A DNA stretch of 64,000 nucleotides from Pseudomonas sp. ML2-2023-3 (GCF_037055275.1 NZ_CP146343.1:2204501-2268500); one strand, 5' to 3'. Counted from the first letter of the stretch, positions 47,665-56,643 are shown. Numbers and translations: made by a program. Notes: generated by a model from the letters alone, not told the origin.

Positions 47665-48201
47665 ATGACTGTACGTATCCGTTTGTCGCTCGCGGGCTGT
47701 TTGCTGGCCCTGAGCTTGCCTGTCATGGCGTCGCCTGCGGGGCACTCTGATTTTGGCCAGCCTGCGCCCGCCGCCAGTGCGACGCGCACGGTGGAGATCG
47801 ACATGACCGATATGGCTTTCACACCCAAGTCCTTGGACGTGAAAGCCGGTGAGACCGTACGTTTTGTGCTGGTCAACAAAGGGCAGTTGCTCCATGAATT
47901 CAACCTGGGCAATGCGGCGATGCATGCGGCGCACCAGAAAGAAATGCTCGAAATGCAGCAGAGCGGCATGCTCACGCAGACGGGCATGGGACATGGGGGC
48001 ATGGATCACTCATCCATGGGGCACGGTTCGAAGGAGATGCCCGGCATGAAGCATGATGACCCCAACAGCGTGCTGGTCGAGCCGGGTAAAACCGCCGAGC
48101 TGACCTGGACCTTCACCCGGGGCGATAACCTGGAATTCGCCTGCAACGTGCCCGGTCACTACCAGGCTGGCATGGTCGGCAAGGTCAACGTAGCGCCTTA
48201 A
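47665..48201 (+). CDS. Periplasmic cupredoxin with Met/His-rich loop (CopI-like)
   Basis: A 178-residue precursor with a signal peptide (residues 1-22, ending SLPVMA). The cupredoxin fold carries a type-1 copper set: His77 in LLHEFN, then Cys160, His165 and Met170 in the C-terminal loop. Residues 86-130 form an inserted Met- and His-rich loop (for example GMGHGGMDHSSMGHG) likely to bind extra Cu(I). Such proteins appear in copper-tolerance loci as CopI. It is divergent from the copper-type two-component genes. Confidence 0.88.
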   Translation: MTVRIRLSLAGCLLALSLPVMASPAGHSDFGQPAPAASATRTVEIDMTDMAFTPKSLDVKAGETVRFVLVNKGQLLHEFNLGNAAMHAAHQKEMLEMQQSGMLTQTGMGHGGMDHSSMGHGSKEMPGMKHDDPNSVLVEPGKTAELTWTFTRGDNLEFACNVPGHYQAGMVGKVNVAP

Positions 48202-48239
48202 AACACCCTGATCGTCAGTGAACGCTGAAAGCCTGGCTC

Positions 48240-48266
48240 AAACCCGATAGAATTACCGGGTTTTTC
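48240..48266 (+). terminator. Probable terminator after the cupredoxin gene
   Basis: The stem AAACCCG / CGGGTTT, with a 10-base loop, is followed by TTTTTCT. It is 38 bases after the stop and just upstream of queF, so it could also lie in the queF leader. Confidence 0.7.
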
Positions 48267-48282
48267 TAGCCAGGTTTTTGTC

Positions 48283-49113
48283 ATGCATCCCGCCGCCGAA
48301 CATTCCCCGCTGGGCAAGTCCAGTGAATACATCAGCACCTACACCCCGTCCTTGCTGTTCCCGATCCCGCGTGCGGCGAAATGGGCAGAGCTGGGGCTGA
48401 GCGCCGAAACGCTGCCTTATGTCGGGGTGGATTTCTGGACCTGCTTCGAGCTGTCGTGGCTGTTGCCATCGGGCAAGCCGGTTGTCGCCATTGGCGAGTT
48501 CTGCTTTGCCGCCGATTCACCGAATATCGTCGAGTCCAAGTCGTTCAAGCTGTACTTGAACTCCCTGAACCAGAGCGTTTTTGCGGATACGCCGAGCCTT
48601 GAAGCCACATTGCAGGCAGATTTGTCCGCAGCATCCGGCAAGCCTGTCAGCGTGCGCGTACGTAGCTTGAATGATGTCCAGGCCGATGGCGTAGGCGTTT
48701 TGCCGGGTATCTGCATTGATGACCTGGATATCTCGGTCAGCGATTACGAACAGCCCCGTCCTGAGTTGCTCCAGTGCGATGGCTCACAGGTCGTGGAAGA
48801 AAGCGTTTACAGCCACTTGCTCAAATCCAACTGCCCGGTTACCAGTCAGCCTGACTGGGGCACTGTCGTGGTGCAATACCGTGGCGCGGCGCTGGATCAC
48901 GCCAGTTTGCTGGCGTATCTGGTGAGCTTTCGCCAGCACTCGGACTTCCACGAGCAATGTGTGGAGCGGATCTTTCTCGACTTGCAGCGTTTGCTCAAAC
49001 CCGAGAAGTTGACCGTGTATGCGCGCTATGTGCGTCGTGGCGGGCTGGATATCAACCCGTACCGCAGCACCGAAGCGGTCGAGTTCCAGAATGTGCGGTT
49101 GGTGCGTCAGTAA
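48283..49113 (+). CDS. queF: NADPH-dependent 7-cyano-7-deazaguanine reductase QueF
   Basis: A 276-residue two-lobed (type II) QueF that reduces preQ0 to preQ1 in queuosine biosynthesis. The NADPH/substrate motif [11 protein letters not shown] is at residues 84-94. The catalytic Cys184, which forms the thioimide, is in [15 protein letters not shown], followed by the [10 protein letters not shown] segment with the conserved His and Glu. The length matches E. coli QueF. No other queuosine genes are adjacent. Confidence 0.95.
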   Translation: MHPAAEHSPLGKSSEYISTYTPSLLFPIPRAAKWAELGLSAETLPYVGVDFWTCFELSWLLPSGKPVVAIGEFCFAADSPNIVESKSFKLYLNSLNQSVFADTPSLEATLQADLSAASGKPVSVRVRSLNDVQADGVGVLPGICIDDLDISVSDYEQPRPELLQCDGSQVVEESVYSHLLKSNCPVTSQPDWGTVVVQYRGAALDHASLLAYLVSFRQHSDFHEQCVERIFLDLQRLLKPEKLTVYARYVRRGGLDINPYRSTEAVEFQNVRLVRQ

Positions 49114-49127
49114 TACGCTGTGACTCA

Positions 49128-49213
49128 TGTGGGAGCGGGCTTGCTCGCGACAGGTCTATGCGGTTTGCCTGACAAGCCGCGTCGCCTGAATCGCGAGCAA
49201 GCCCGCTCCCACA
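49128..49213. repeat. REP pair, family A (inverted)
   Basis: Facing copies 49128-49150 and 49191-49213 are perfectly complementary over 23 bases and enclose 40 bases. They lie between the convergent ends of queF and bcp. Confidence 0.9.
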
Positions 49214-49222
49214 GAGTTTTGC

Positions 49223-49696
49223 TTAGCCGTTATTCAGCGCCTTGGCCTGCTCAAGTACCGCCTCGACATGCCCCGGCACTTTCACGCCGCGCCACTCGTG
49301 GCGCAGCACGCCGTCCTTGTCGATCAGGAATGTGCTGCGATCAACGCCCATGTACTCTTTGCCGTACAGTTTTTTCAGCTTGATCACATCAAACAGCTGA
49401 CACAGGGCTTCGTCCTTGTCGCTCAGCAACTCAAACGGAAAACCTTGCTTGGCCTTGAAGTTCTCGTGGGACTTGAGGCTGTCGCGGGACACACCGAACA
49501 CTTCGGTGTTGGCCGCCTGAAACTCGGCGTAATGGTCACGAAAACCCTGGCCCTCGGTGGTGCAGCCCGGCGTGCTGTCCTTGGGATAGAAGTAAATCAC
49601 CACCTGCTTGCCTTTGAGCCCCGCCAAAGTGACGGTCTGCTCGCTGGTTGCCGGGATCTGGAAGTCGTCTACGGGTTGGTCAATTGCAACGGCCAT
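49223..49696 (-). CDS. bcp: Thioredoxin-dependent thiol peroxidase Bcp (PrxQ family)
   Basis: A 157-residue peroxiredoxin reducing peroxides. The peroxidatic Cys45 is in YPKDSTPGCTTEGQGFRD. The resolving Cys five residues later in E. coli Bcp is Gln here (Gln50), leaving Cys99 (ALCQLF) as the only other candidate. It therefore either resolves through the more distant Cys or acts as a one-Cys enzyme. It shares the leftward strand with gcvR, 13 bases upstream, and is probably cotranscribed. Confidence 0.92.
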   Translation of the reverse strand: MAVAIDQPVDDFQIPATSEQTVTLAGLKGKQVVIYFYPKDSTPGCTTEGQGFRDHYAEFQAANTEVFGVSRDSLKSHENFKAKQGFPFELLSDKDEALCQLFDVIKLKKLYGKEYMGVDRSTFLIDKDGVLRHEWRGVKVPGHVEAVLEQAKALNNG

Positions 49697-49709
49697 TGAG
49701 TCGGTTTCC

Positions 49710-50270
49710 TTACATCGGGTTCTGTGGGCGCCACGGTTCGATCAGTGCATCCAGGTTCAGCGCATCGGCGAAGTCCAGAAACTGATCACGCAGCCAGCTG
49801 ATTTGTATGCCGGCCGGCAAGGTCACGGTGAACGTGGCATTGAGCATGGTGCCGCCGGTTTGTGGAGCCTGATAGGTGTCGCATGTCAGGTTTTCCAGCT
49901 CTACGTTGTGGTCCATGAAGAACTGGCACAGCTCGTTGATGATGTCCGAGCGGTAGGCCGAGCTCACATAGGCTACGTAGGGTAGTGCTTGCGGGCGAGT
50001 TTCAAGGGCGGCACTGCGCACAACATTGACGCTGAACGCATGTTTTTTGGCCAGCGCGGGCAGGCCGGCTTCGAGGCGCGCGAGGGCGTCCCAGCTGCCT
50101 GTTATTTCCAGGATCAGCGCACTGCATTCGCCGTGGCGAGTCAGGCGCGAGGTTACGACGGCGCAGCGATTATCATGGCTGGCGCGACACAGGACGTTAG
50201 TCAGCTCCATTGGGTTGGCGCCAAGGGCACTGATGACAAGGAATTGTTCGCGGACTGTGGGGGTGGACAT
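49710..50270 (-). CDS. gcvR: Glycine cleavage system transcriptional repressor GcvR (ACT domains)
   Basis: A 186-residue protein of two ACT domains (FLVISALGANPMELTNVLC, then YVSSAYRSDIINELCQFFMD), the GcvR-type amino-acid sensor that inhibits GcvA in E. coli. The symbol follows the family, and the regulatory target here is inferred. The bcp-gcvR-dapA neighbourhood, with gcvR divergent from dapA, is as in many gamma-proteobacteria. Confidence 0.85.
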   Translation of the reverse strand: MSTPTVREQFLVISALGANPMELTNVLCRASHDNRCAVVTSRLTRHGECSALILEITGSWDALARLEAGLPALAKKHAFSVNVVRSAALETRPQALPYVAYVSSAYRSDIINELCQFFMDHNVELENLTCDTYQAPQTGGTMLNATFTVTLPAGIQISWLRDQFLDFADALNLDALIEPWRPQNPM

Positions 50271-50596
50271 GCAGCCTTCCTAAAACGATGAGCGGTCAGT
50301 ACGGTCGATGGGGAGCGAGCTGAATATCAGCCGACACTTGAGCGCCGAAGCCTGCCAATACAGCGTTACAGGCGGTTTGCAGACTCTGCAAACCGCGCTC
50401 GGCGGCGTTTGGGCGGGGCTTTGGGCGCTTGCTGAAGGCCTGTGAAACAGACTTGCGCACACATCAGTACCAATCAAAGGCTGAAGGGTAGCGAAAAGCA
50501 ACGCTAAGGGGAATGCTCATCGGGCGCGCTGTTGCTTGTGCAAGGGTCATGGCGCCAGTACCATTACGGCTCTCTTTTTCCGGCAGGAGCGGTTGC

Positions 50597-51475
50597 ATGA
50601 TTGCGGGCAGTATGGTGGCACTGGTCACACCCATGGATGCACAAGGTCGTCTTGATTGGGACGCTCTGAGCAAACTGGTGGACTTTCACCTGCAAGAGGG
50701 CACCAACGCCATTGTTGCCGTTGGCACCACAGGTGAATCGGCAACTCTGGATGTGAACGAACACATCGAAGTGATTCGTCACGTTGTCAAACAGGTTGCA
50801 GGACGTATTCCGGTGATTGCCGGTACGGGCGCCAACTCGACGCGTGAAGCGATCGAACTGACCGCCAATGCGAAGGCCGCTGGCGCCGACGCATGTCTGC
50901 TGGTGACTCCGTATTACAACAAGCCGACCCAGGAAGGCTTGTACCAGCATTTCAAGGCCATCGCCGAAGCGGTCGATATCCCGCAGATCCTTTACAACGT
51001 TCCGGGCCGTACCGCCTGCGACATGCTGCCGGCAACCGTTGTGCGCCTGTCGACGGTGCCGAACATCATCGGCATCAAGGAAGCCACCGGCGACCTGGCC
51101 CGCGTACCGGCCATCCTGGCAGGCGTCAGCAGCGACTTCCTGGTGTACTCCGGTGACGACGCGACCGCAGTCGAGCTGATCCTGCTCGGCGGCAAGGGCA
51201 ATATCTCGGTGACCGCCAACGTTGCGCCACGAGACATGAGCGACCTGTGCGCCGCTGCGATGCGTGGCGATGCCGTCACTGCTCGCGCGCTCCACGAAAA
51301 GCTGATGCCGCTCAATAAAACCCTGTTTATCGAATCCAACCCTATCCCCGTGAAATGGGCGCTGCATGAAATGGGCTTGATGTCGGACGGTATCCGTCTG
51401 CCTCTCACCTGGCTCAGCGAGCCTTGCCACGAACCACTGCGTCAGGCAATGCGCCAGTCCGGTGTCTTGGTTTAA
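50597..51475 (+). CDS. dapA: 4-hydroxy-tetrahydrodipicolinate synthase
   Basis: A 292-residue aldolase condensing pyruvate and aspartate semialdehyde for lysine and diaminopimelate synthesis. Schiff-base Lys161 (GIKEATGD), Tyr133 (LYNVPGRT) and the Thr44-Thr45 pair ([10 protein letters not shown]) are intact. Start 50597 ([10 protein letters not shown]) has AGGAGC 8 bases upstream; the longer reading from 50513 is not supported. It is followed by bamC 17 bases later. Confidence 0.96.
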   Translation: MIAGSMVALVTPMDAQGRLDWDALSKLVDFHLQEGTNAIVAVGTTGESATLDVNEHIEVIRHVVKQVAGRIPVIAGTGANSTREAIELTANAKAAGADACLLVTPYYNKPTQEGLYQHFKAIAEAVDIPQILYNVPGRTACDMLPATVVRLSTVPNIIGIKEATGDLARVPAILAGVSSDFLVYSGDDATAVELILLGGKGNISVTANVAPRDMSDLCAAAMRGDAVTARALHEKLMPLNKTLFIESNPIPVKWALHEMGLMSDGIRLPLTWLSEPCHEPLRQAMRQSGVLV

Positions 51476-51492
51476 TTGAGGAAGCACTACGC

Positions 51493-52608
51493 ATGAAGCG
51501 ATTGGCCGGACTTTCCGCACTAGCCGTGATTATTTCCAGCACCAGCGGCTGCGGTTGGCTGTGGGGTCAAGACGGGTATTTCCGTGACCGTGGCAGCGAT
51601 TATCTGGAGGCGCGTCAAACCCCTCCCATGCAGTTGCCACCCGGTGTCCAGACTGACAAACGCCTGGTCCCGCTGTTGCCGATCCCTGGCAACGTGCCTG
51701 ACGACAACGTCAAGGGCGAGTTTGAGGTGCCGCGTCCACAGCCATTGGCTGTAACCGCCAGTGCCAGTGACTTCAGCCTTCAAAAAAGCGGCGACAGCCG
51801 TTGGGTGATGGCGCAGCGCTCTCCGTCCGAAGTCTGGCCGGTGGCAATGCAGTTCTTCCAGGACAACGGTTTCAGCATTGACGAGCAGCGCCCGCAAACC
51901 GGCGAATTCACAACCACCTGGCAGCGTGCTGACGAGCTTTCGGCTCCGATGGCCCGCCATGTGGGCAGCAGCGGCCTGGCCGCCGACAGCGAGACCCGCC
52001 TGCGGGTTCGCATCGAGCCGGGTGTGCAGCGCAACACCAGTGAAATCTATGTCGTCAGTGCCAACCGCCCGGCCGGCAGCACTGCCGACGTCGATTTCGC
52101 CACCCGTTCGGTCAACACCGGTCTGGATGCAGCCCTGGTTGATGAGATGCTCATCAGCATGAACCGTAACGCCGAGAAGGGCGGTTCGGTATCGTTGCTT
52201 GCAGCACGTGATTTCGACACCCCGGCGCGCGTCAGCCTGAGCGAAGACGGCAGCGGCAACCCGGTGCTGACGCTGACCGAAGACCTCGATCGCGCCTGGT
52301 CCAGTGTGGGTCGCGCGCTTGAGCAGGGCGAATGGCGCGTTGAAGACATCAACCGCACCTTGGGCCTGTACTACATCAACCTTGCCGAAAAAGCCGAGAA
52401 GAAGGACGAGAAGCCTGGTTTCTTCTCCGGTCTCTTCGGCAGCAAGCCGGACAAGGAAGAAGTTGAAGCCCGTGCCCAGCGCTATCAGGTTCGCCTGAGC
52501 AAGGTCGGTGACAGCGTACAAGTGACTGTCGAAGAAAACATCAACACCGTTGCCTCGCCAGAAGTGGCGCGCAAAGTGTTGGGCGTTATCCAAGACAACC
52601 TGGGTTGA
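51493..52608 (+). CDS. bamC: Outer membrane assembly lipoprotein BamC
   Basis: A 371-residue lipoprotein precursor of the BAM complex. The signal peptide ends at Cys20 in STSGC, a weak lipobox. A long unstructured region of about 60 residues follows (Pro-rich, [12 protein letters not shown]), then two helix-grip domains. The C-terminal domain has [15 protein letters not shown]. Start 51493 follows AGGAAG. It is in a dapA-bamC-MBL-purC gene run, a common gamma-proteobacterial order. Confidence 0.9.
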   Translation: MKRLAGLSALAVIISSTSGCGWLWGQDGYFRDRGSDYLEARQTPPMQLPPGVQTDKRLVPLLPIPGNVPDDNVKGEFEVPRPQPLAVTASASDFSLQKSGDSRWVMAQRSPSEVWPVAMQFFQDNGFSIDEQRPQTGEFTTTWQRADELSAPMARHVGSSGLAADSETRLRVRIEPGVQRNTSEIYVVSANRPAGSTADVDFATRSVNTGLDAALVDEMLISMNRNAEKGGSVSLLAARDFDTPARVSLSEDGSGNPVLTLTEDLDRAWSSVGRALEQGEWRVEDINRTLGLYYINLAEKAEKKDEKPGFFSGLFGSKPDKEEVEARAQRYQVRLSKVGDSVQVTVEENINTVASPEVARKVLGVIQDNLG

Positions 52609-52612
52609 TTGC

Positions 52613-53371
52613 ATGCGCTTTGCCGTTCTCGGCAGTGGTAGCCAAGGGAATGGCACGCTGATAACCAGCGACAACACTTATGTACTGGTCGATTGCGGTT
52701 TCTCCTTGCGAGAAACCGAGCGTCGCCTGGCCAGGTTGGGCGTCAGCGCCCACCAGCTGAGCGCGATTCTGGTAACCCACGAACATGCCGACCACGTGCA
52801 TGGCGTGGGTTTGCTGTCTCGGCGCTACAATTTGCCGGTGTACATGAGTCGTGGCACTCAGCGCGGGATGCGCAAGCCCCTGGAGCCGGCCGGATACGTT
52901 GCCGGTGGCCAGACATTGCAAGTCGGGGCGTTGACTATCAGTGTGACCCTTGTGGCCCATGATGCTCAGGAACCCACCCAGTACGTGTTCAGTGACGGCA
53001 AGCGGCGGTTTGGCTTGCTGACCGACCTGGGCTCGTATTGCGCGGGGGTACTGGACAGCTACCGCAACCTGGATGCGCTGATGATCGAGGCAAACCATTG
53101 CCGCGACCTGCTTGCCCGTGGTCACTACCCTGCTTTTCTCAAGCAGCGGGTAGGGGGCCAGGAAGGACATTTGAACAACCATCAGGCTGCAAGCCTGGTG
53201 GCCGAGTTGGGCTGGCAAGATCTGCAACACCTTGTACTGGCACACCTCAGCAGCAAGAACAACCTGCCGCAGCTGGCCCGGCAATGTTTTGTCGACACCC
53301 TAGGGTGCGACCCGGACTGGCTGCAACTGGCCGATCAAGATTCAGGGCTCGACTGGCGCACAATCGCCTAG
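52613..53371 (+). CDS. MBL-fold metallohydrolase
   Basis: A 252-residue metallo-beta-lactamase-fold protein. The zinc motif HEHADHVHG (HxHxDH) lies near residue 57, with further ligand residues in LLTDLGSYC and in ANHCRDLL. It is of the small YycJ-like group often encoded between bamC and purC; such proteins are possible nucleases, but the substrate is unknown. ATG 52613 lies 5 bases after the bamC stop. Confidence 0.88.
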   Translation: MRFAVLGSGSQGNGTLITSDNTYVLVDCGFSLRETERRLARLGVSAHQLSAILVTHEHADHVHGVGLLSRRYNLPVYMSRGTQRGMRKPLEPAGYVAGGQTLQVGALTISVTLVAHDAQEPTQYVFSDGKRRFGLLTDLGSYCAGVLDSYRNLDALMIEANHCRDLLARGHYPAFLKQRVGGQEGHLNNHQAASLVAELGWQDLQHLVLAHLSSKNNLPQLARQCFVDTLGCDPDWLQLADQDSGLDWRTIA

Positions 53372-53399
53372 CCCACCTACTTAGCATGCGGAGCCCATC

Positions 53400-54113
53400 A
53401 TGGAAAAACGTGAAGAACTCTATCGCGGTAAAGCGAAATCGGTTTACAAGACCGACGACGAAAACCGCTTGATCCTGCTGTTTCGCAACGACACCTCGGC
53501 GTTCGACGGCAAGCGTATTGAACAGCTTGATCGCAAAGGTATGGTGAACAACAAGTTCAACGCCTTCATCATGCAGAAACTCGAAGAAGCCGGCGTGCCG
53601 ACCCAATTCGACAAACTGCTGGGTGACAACGAGTGCCTGGTTAAAAAGCTCGACATGATCCCTGTCGAGTGTGTTGTGCGTAACTACGCGGCAGGCAGCC
53701 TGGTCAAGCGCCTGGGTGTCGAAGAGGGCATGAAGCTCAACCCGTACACCTTTGAACTGTTCCTCAAGGACGACGCCAAGGGCGACCCGTTCATCAACGA
53801 ATCCCACGTCGTGGCATTCGGTTGGGGCACTGCCGAGCAACTGGTTCGCATGAAAGAACTGTCGCTCAAGGTCAACGATGTACTGAACAAATTGTTCGAC
53901 GACGCTGGCTTGCTGCTGGTGGACTTCAAGCTTGAATTCGGCGTATTCCATGACGGCTCCATCGTCCTGGGTGACGAATTCAGCCCGGACGGTTGCCGTC
54001 TGTGGGACAAGGCCACTGGCAAGAAAATGGACAAGGACCGCTTTCGTCAGGGTCTGGGCGACGTCATTGAAGCCTACGAAGAAGTTGCAAACCGCCTCGG
54101 CGTCCCGCTTTAA
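53400..54113 (+). CDS. purC: SAICAR synthase
   Basis: A 237-residue ATP-dependent enzyme joining CAIR and aspartate in purine synthesis. The nucleotide-binding [18 protein letters not shown] start, [15 protein letters not shown] and [14 protein letters not shown] are standard signatures. AGCATGCGGAGCCCATC upstream carries a GGAG ribosome-binding site. It is the last gene before tRNA-Ser. Confidence 0.96.
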   Translation: MEKREELYRGKAKSVYKTDDENRLILLFRNDTSAFDGKRIEQLDRKGMVNNKFNAFIMQKLEEAGVPTQFDKLLGDNECLVKKLDMIPVECVVRNYAAGSLVKRLGVEEGMKLNPYTFELFLKDDAKGDPFINESHVVAFGWGTAEQLVRMKELSLKVNDVLNKLFDDAGLLLVDFKLEFGVFHDGSIVLGDEFSPDGCRLWDKATGKKMDKDRFRQGLGDVIEAYEEVANRLGVPL

Positions 54114-54166
54114 GCAGTAAAGGCGCGCAAGCAACTGATAGCACGCGGTTTTTTTGAAAAAAGGCT

Positions 54167-54194
54167 TTGCCATAATCAGAAACCGCGTTATGAT
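54167..54194 (+). promoter_or_regulatory. Candidate promoter of tRNA-Ser
   Basis: TTGCCA (54167-54172) and TATGAT (54189-54194) are separated by 16 bases. The GC-rich discriminator GCGCGCC after the -10 is typical of stringently controlled tRNA promoters. The mature tRNA begins 10 bases downstream. Confidence 0.7.
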
Positions 54195-54204
54195 GCGCGC
54201 CGTT

Positions 54205-54294
54205 GGAGAGATGCCAGAGTGGCCGAATGGGACGGATTCGAAATCCGTTGTACTGGCGACAGTACCTAGGGTTCGAATCCCTATCTCTCCGCCA
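54205..54294 (+). tRNA. tRNA-Ser (anticodon CGA)
   Basis: A 90-base type-II tRNA with encoded CCA (54292-54294). Acceptor arms GGAGAGA / TCTCTCC pair. The anticodon stem ACGGA / TCCGT encloses the loop TTCGAAA, giving anticodon CGA (reads UCG). A long variable arm precedes the T-arm GGGTTCGAATCCC. All features fit serine. Confidence 0.95.
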
Positions 54295-54310
54295 TTATTG
54301 AACAAGACGA

Positions 54311-54346
54311 AGCCCCTGAAATGGTCAAACATTTCAGGGGCTTTTT
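54311..54346 (+). terminator. Rho-independent terminator of tRNA-Ser
   Basis: The 13-bp perfect stem AGCCCCTGAAATG / CATTTCAGGGGCT, with a 6-base loop, is followed by TTTTT. Confidence 0.92.
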
Positions 54347-54447
54347 CGTTGGCGGGTATAAAGTCGGGGCCTTTTGAGGGCAAAAAGCTCAAATAACTAC
54401 CTGCCAACTTTGGCTAGCGCTGCATGTGCCAATGGAAGGCGCTATTA

Positions 54448-54570
54448 ATGAGCTATGAAGCCAAGGTCTACAACGTGATGATGGCTCTCGGCTTCCTCAA
54501 CGACGCAGCTCAAGCCGCGTTTATCTCAAGCGGCGCTGAAGTCAGAGGAGCCCAACGGCAGGGGCGATGA
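54448..54570 (+). pseudogene. Short 40-codon ORF, possible remnant
   Basis: From ATG 54448 (GGAAGG about 8 bases upstream) a 40-codon frame begins MSYEAKVYNVMMALG and stops at 54570. The first dozen residues resemble the start of DUF4062-type proteins, but the rest diverges, suggesting a truncated or frameshifted remnant. It overlaps the 3' end of the opposite-strand gene by about 29 bases. Identity is uncertain; a real short protein is possible. Confidence 0.3.
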
Positions 54571-54979
54571 TTTTTGCACCCGTGATGAGTTCCTCGGCAA
54601 GCAACCCCTTAACGCTTTCCTTGCTGCCTTCTCTGGCAATCTCGGCTAATTGCTCGCGCAGGGAGTGGGCATGAGTCAGGCTGCGCGGGGTTGCGTTTAG
54701 AACTTCGAGGCCTTTCACAGTGAGTACGGCATCCGAGACATGGGTGTTGGAAAACAGCCCGCCGCTGATGTACCCCGCGTTGATCAGCCATCCCGTTGTC
54801 GCGATAAAAAACTCAGCCTCTTTGCTGGGCAGATCCATTTGACGCTCTTCACTCCACTCCATTGCCGGTTCAACAAAATGCTCTGCGGTCAGGTTGAAGG
54901 GCACAGGGAAGTTCAGATACAGCTCACCCAGCACCTTGCCGGTCAGCTCATTGAATTTATCGATATTGGAACCAGACAT
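54542..54979 (-). CDS. Hypothetical protein in post-tRNA region
   Basis: A 145-residue protein starting MSGSNIDKFNEL, with GGAG about 9 bases before the ATG; a longer reading from 55024 is less likely. No catalytic motif is recognised. The middle part resembles a small winged or helical region (FFIATTGWLINAGYISGGLF), and the C-terminus is hydrophobic (ELITGAKIIAPAVGLL), possibly membrane-associating. Function unknown. Confidence 0.65.
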   Translation of the reverse strand: MSGSNIDKFNELTGKVLGELYLNFPVPFNLTAEHFVEPAMEWSEERQMDLPSKEAEFFIATTGWLINAGYISGGLFSNTHVSDAVLTVKGLEVLNATPRSLTHAHSLREQLAEIAREGSKESVKGLLAEELITGAKIIAPAVGLL

Positions 54980-55405
54980 GTCACAGAACTCCGACAAAAA
55001 AGCACTCAGCGTGCAGAGAATCAAAGCTGCTGTTGAGCCATAGCGGCTCCAGCGAAATGTTGGCTAAAGCGTTCATAGATGCACTGGCGAGCAACTAAGC
55101 GGCAGGACATTCAAAAGCGAAGCCAGCCACTACTCTGGCCCATATCCCCCTTGGCGTCACCTCAACTCAAGAGAGTCCACACGTTCTTTACCCCAAGGCA
55201 CCTTGACACGGTTGAAACGGCTATCGCACGCGGCGAGAAAACCGGGCGCCATGTCGACCGCGCCGTAAGATGAGCATTTAAAGTGTATGTCACCTTGAAG
55301 AGCGCGATGAGCACATCATCAATGAGCGTCTGATATTGCGGCGCACCACAGACCATTCCGGAATGGAGTCAGATGCTTTCATATGTGATCAGTGAGGCGG
55401 TTGAG
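54980..55405. other. Intergenic stretch, possible decayed coding sequence
   Basis: About 425 bases without an assignable gene. One forward frame around 55287-55390 reads HLEERDEHIINERLILRR, closed by stops on both sides. Another around 55203-55272 reads DTVETAIARGEKTGRHVDRA. These look protein-like but are fragmentary and could be remnants of an older gene. No promoter, repeat or attachment site was found. Confidence 0.35.
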
Positions 55406-55798
55406 TTATTTATTTAGTGGTGTCTGTTTAATTGATTCATTATCGCTGCTGATGAGTGAGATGCATTCAGCATATGCTCTCATGGCAAACAGGGGATGAA
55501 CGTCAATGAAGTGCTTCTTGACGGTCGTGCAGTAGTGTTCATATTCAGCGTCCTCCAGGCAGTCATGGGTGCCCAGGCAGTAACTGATCTGTGTGTGGAT
55601 ATAGATAGCCTTGGCAAACCCACTGCCTCGGCTGGATATTAATTTTTTTTGTGCTGGCCTGCCCATGCAGTTGTGGTGGCGAAAGTCTTGAAACGTTTCT
55701 CCCAGTAGTTTTAAAATTCGGGGAAAATCATCGTTAACCGTAATAAATTTGTCAGAGTTGAAGCGGTCTTTGAACGTCCATGTCATGTGAGTTTTCAT
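55406..55798 (-). CDS. Unrecognised 130-residue protein downstream of FleN-like ATPase
   Basis: Begins MKTHMTWTFKDRFNSDKF; an internal ATG at 55786 (MTWTF) is equally likely by ribosome-binding distance. The protein is rich in Cys, His, Tyr and Phe, with an almost all-helical predicted middle (residues 60-110) and no signal peptide. It starts 29 bases after the FleN-like stop on the same strand, so it is probably cotranscribed. Its codon use and AT content match its neighbour and differ from the core genome. No family recognised. Confidence 0.6.
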   Translation of the reverse strand: MKTHMTWTFKDRFNSDKFITVNDDFPRILKLLGETFQDFRHHNCMGRPAQKKLISSRGSGFAKAIYIHTQISYCLGTHDCLEDAEYEHYCTTVKKHFIDVHPLFAMRAYAECISLISSDNESIKQTPLNK

Positions 55799-55827
55799 CC
55801 TGAAAAAGTCTGTGTTTTACGGTGTGT

Positions 55828-56643
55828 TTATACGGTCTGGGATTTTTGGATGAGGGATTCCAAAAAGAATTCTATGTGGCCTGTGGGTGTTTCGCGCAGG
55901 GGCCATTTTTCAATTGATTTGGCTATTTTTTTAATGTCATGAGCAAAGTCTGATTTGGGAAACATGTCATATAAAGCCTTGCCTTTACTGGCTGCCATTC
56001 GGGATGACTTATGTTCATGAACGTACCCGGCGTAACTCAGAAATACATCGTTGTTCTTGTTTAATTGTTGAAGGGTGTTGAAAGCTTTTTGACCTTCATG
56101 TGTGTCAAGGGCTTTGTTGATCAGTATTCTGAAGTTGTGTAAGTCGTAAGTGCTGTGCAGTATATGTATAAGGGCCTGTGTGCTGGCGATGGCCGTTGGT
56201 TCGCTGCAGGTGACAAGCAAAATTTCTTGTGAGGCGCGGATGAAATTAAGCGTGCACTTGTTAATGCCGGGCGCTGTGTCAATGACAAGGATGTCGAGTT
56301 CTTTGGAGATTGTGCTGAGCGCATTGACGATGCCAAAGTGATGAGCCGTCGATAAATGTTTCATCGATTTCGGCAGGCTGCTGCCGAGAATCAAGTTGAT
56401 GCCTTTAGGTCCGTTATAGATGACCTCTCGAAGGGAGCTATTCCCTTCGATTAAATCTGTAATGGTATAGTCAGGTGAAATGTTCAAAAGCGTAGCAATG
56501 CTGGGAAGTTCCAGGTTAGCGTCGAGAATTGCAACGCGTTTTCCAAGGTCTGCCAGCGCCATTGAGAGGTTGATCGATAAGGTACTTTTGCCCGTCCCAC
56601 CTTTGCCACTCGCAATCACTATGACTTGAGGGTGTTGGCTCAT
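55828..56643 (-). CDS. FleN/FlhG-like MinD-family ATPase paralogue
   Basis: A 271-residue ParA/MinD-superfamily protein. The deviant Walker A SGKGGTGKST has Lys14 and Lys19. The Walker B region is LDILVIDTAPG (Asp122). The C-terminus GHIEFFLESL and the YNGPKGINLILGSSL segment resemble FleN, the flagellar number regulator, rather than plasmid ParA. The switch-I segment reads LDANLEL where FleN/MinD have LDADLGL, so the second Asp, equivalent to MinD Asp40, is Asn43. No parB, flagellar or type IV pilus gene adjoins it. AT-rich and probably acquired. No clear ribosome-binding site precedes the ATG. Confidence 0.85.
   Translation of the reverse strand: MSQHPQVIVIASGKGGTGKSTLSINLSMALADLGKRVAILDANLELPSIATLLNISPDYTITDLIEGNSSLREVIYNGPKGINLILGSSLPKSMKHLSTAHHFGIVNALSTISKELDILVIDTAPGINKCTLNFIRASQEILLVTCSEPTAIASTQALIHILHSTYDLHNFRILINKALDTHEGQKAFNTLQQLNKNNDVFLSYAGYVHEHKSSRMAASKGKALYDMFPKSDFAHDIKKIAKSIEKWPLRETPTGHIEFFLESLIQKSQTV

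Noticed and set aside
48202..48282. preQ1 riboswitch upstream of queF
   Set aside because: The leader is only about 80 bases, and its hairpin reads as a simple AAACCCG/CGGGTTT terminator. The A-rich pseudoknot tail expected of a preQ1 aptamer was not seen.
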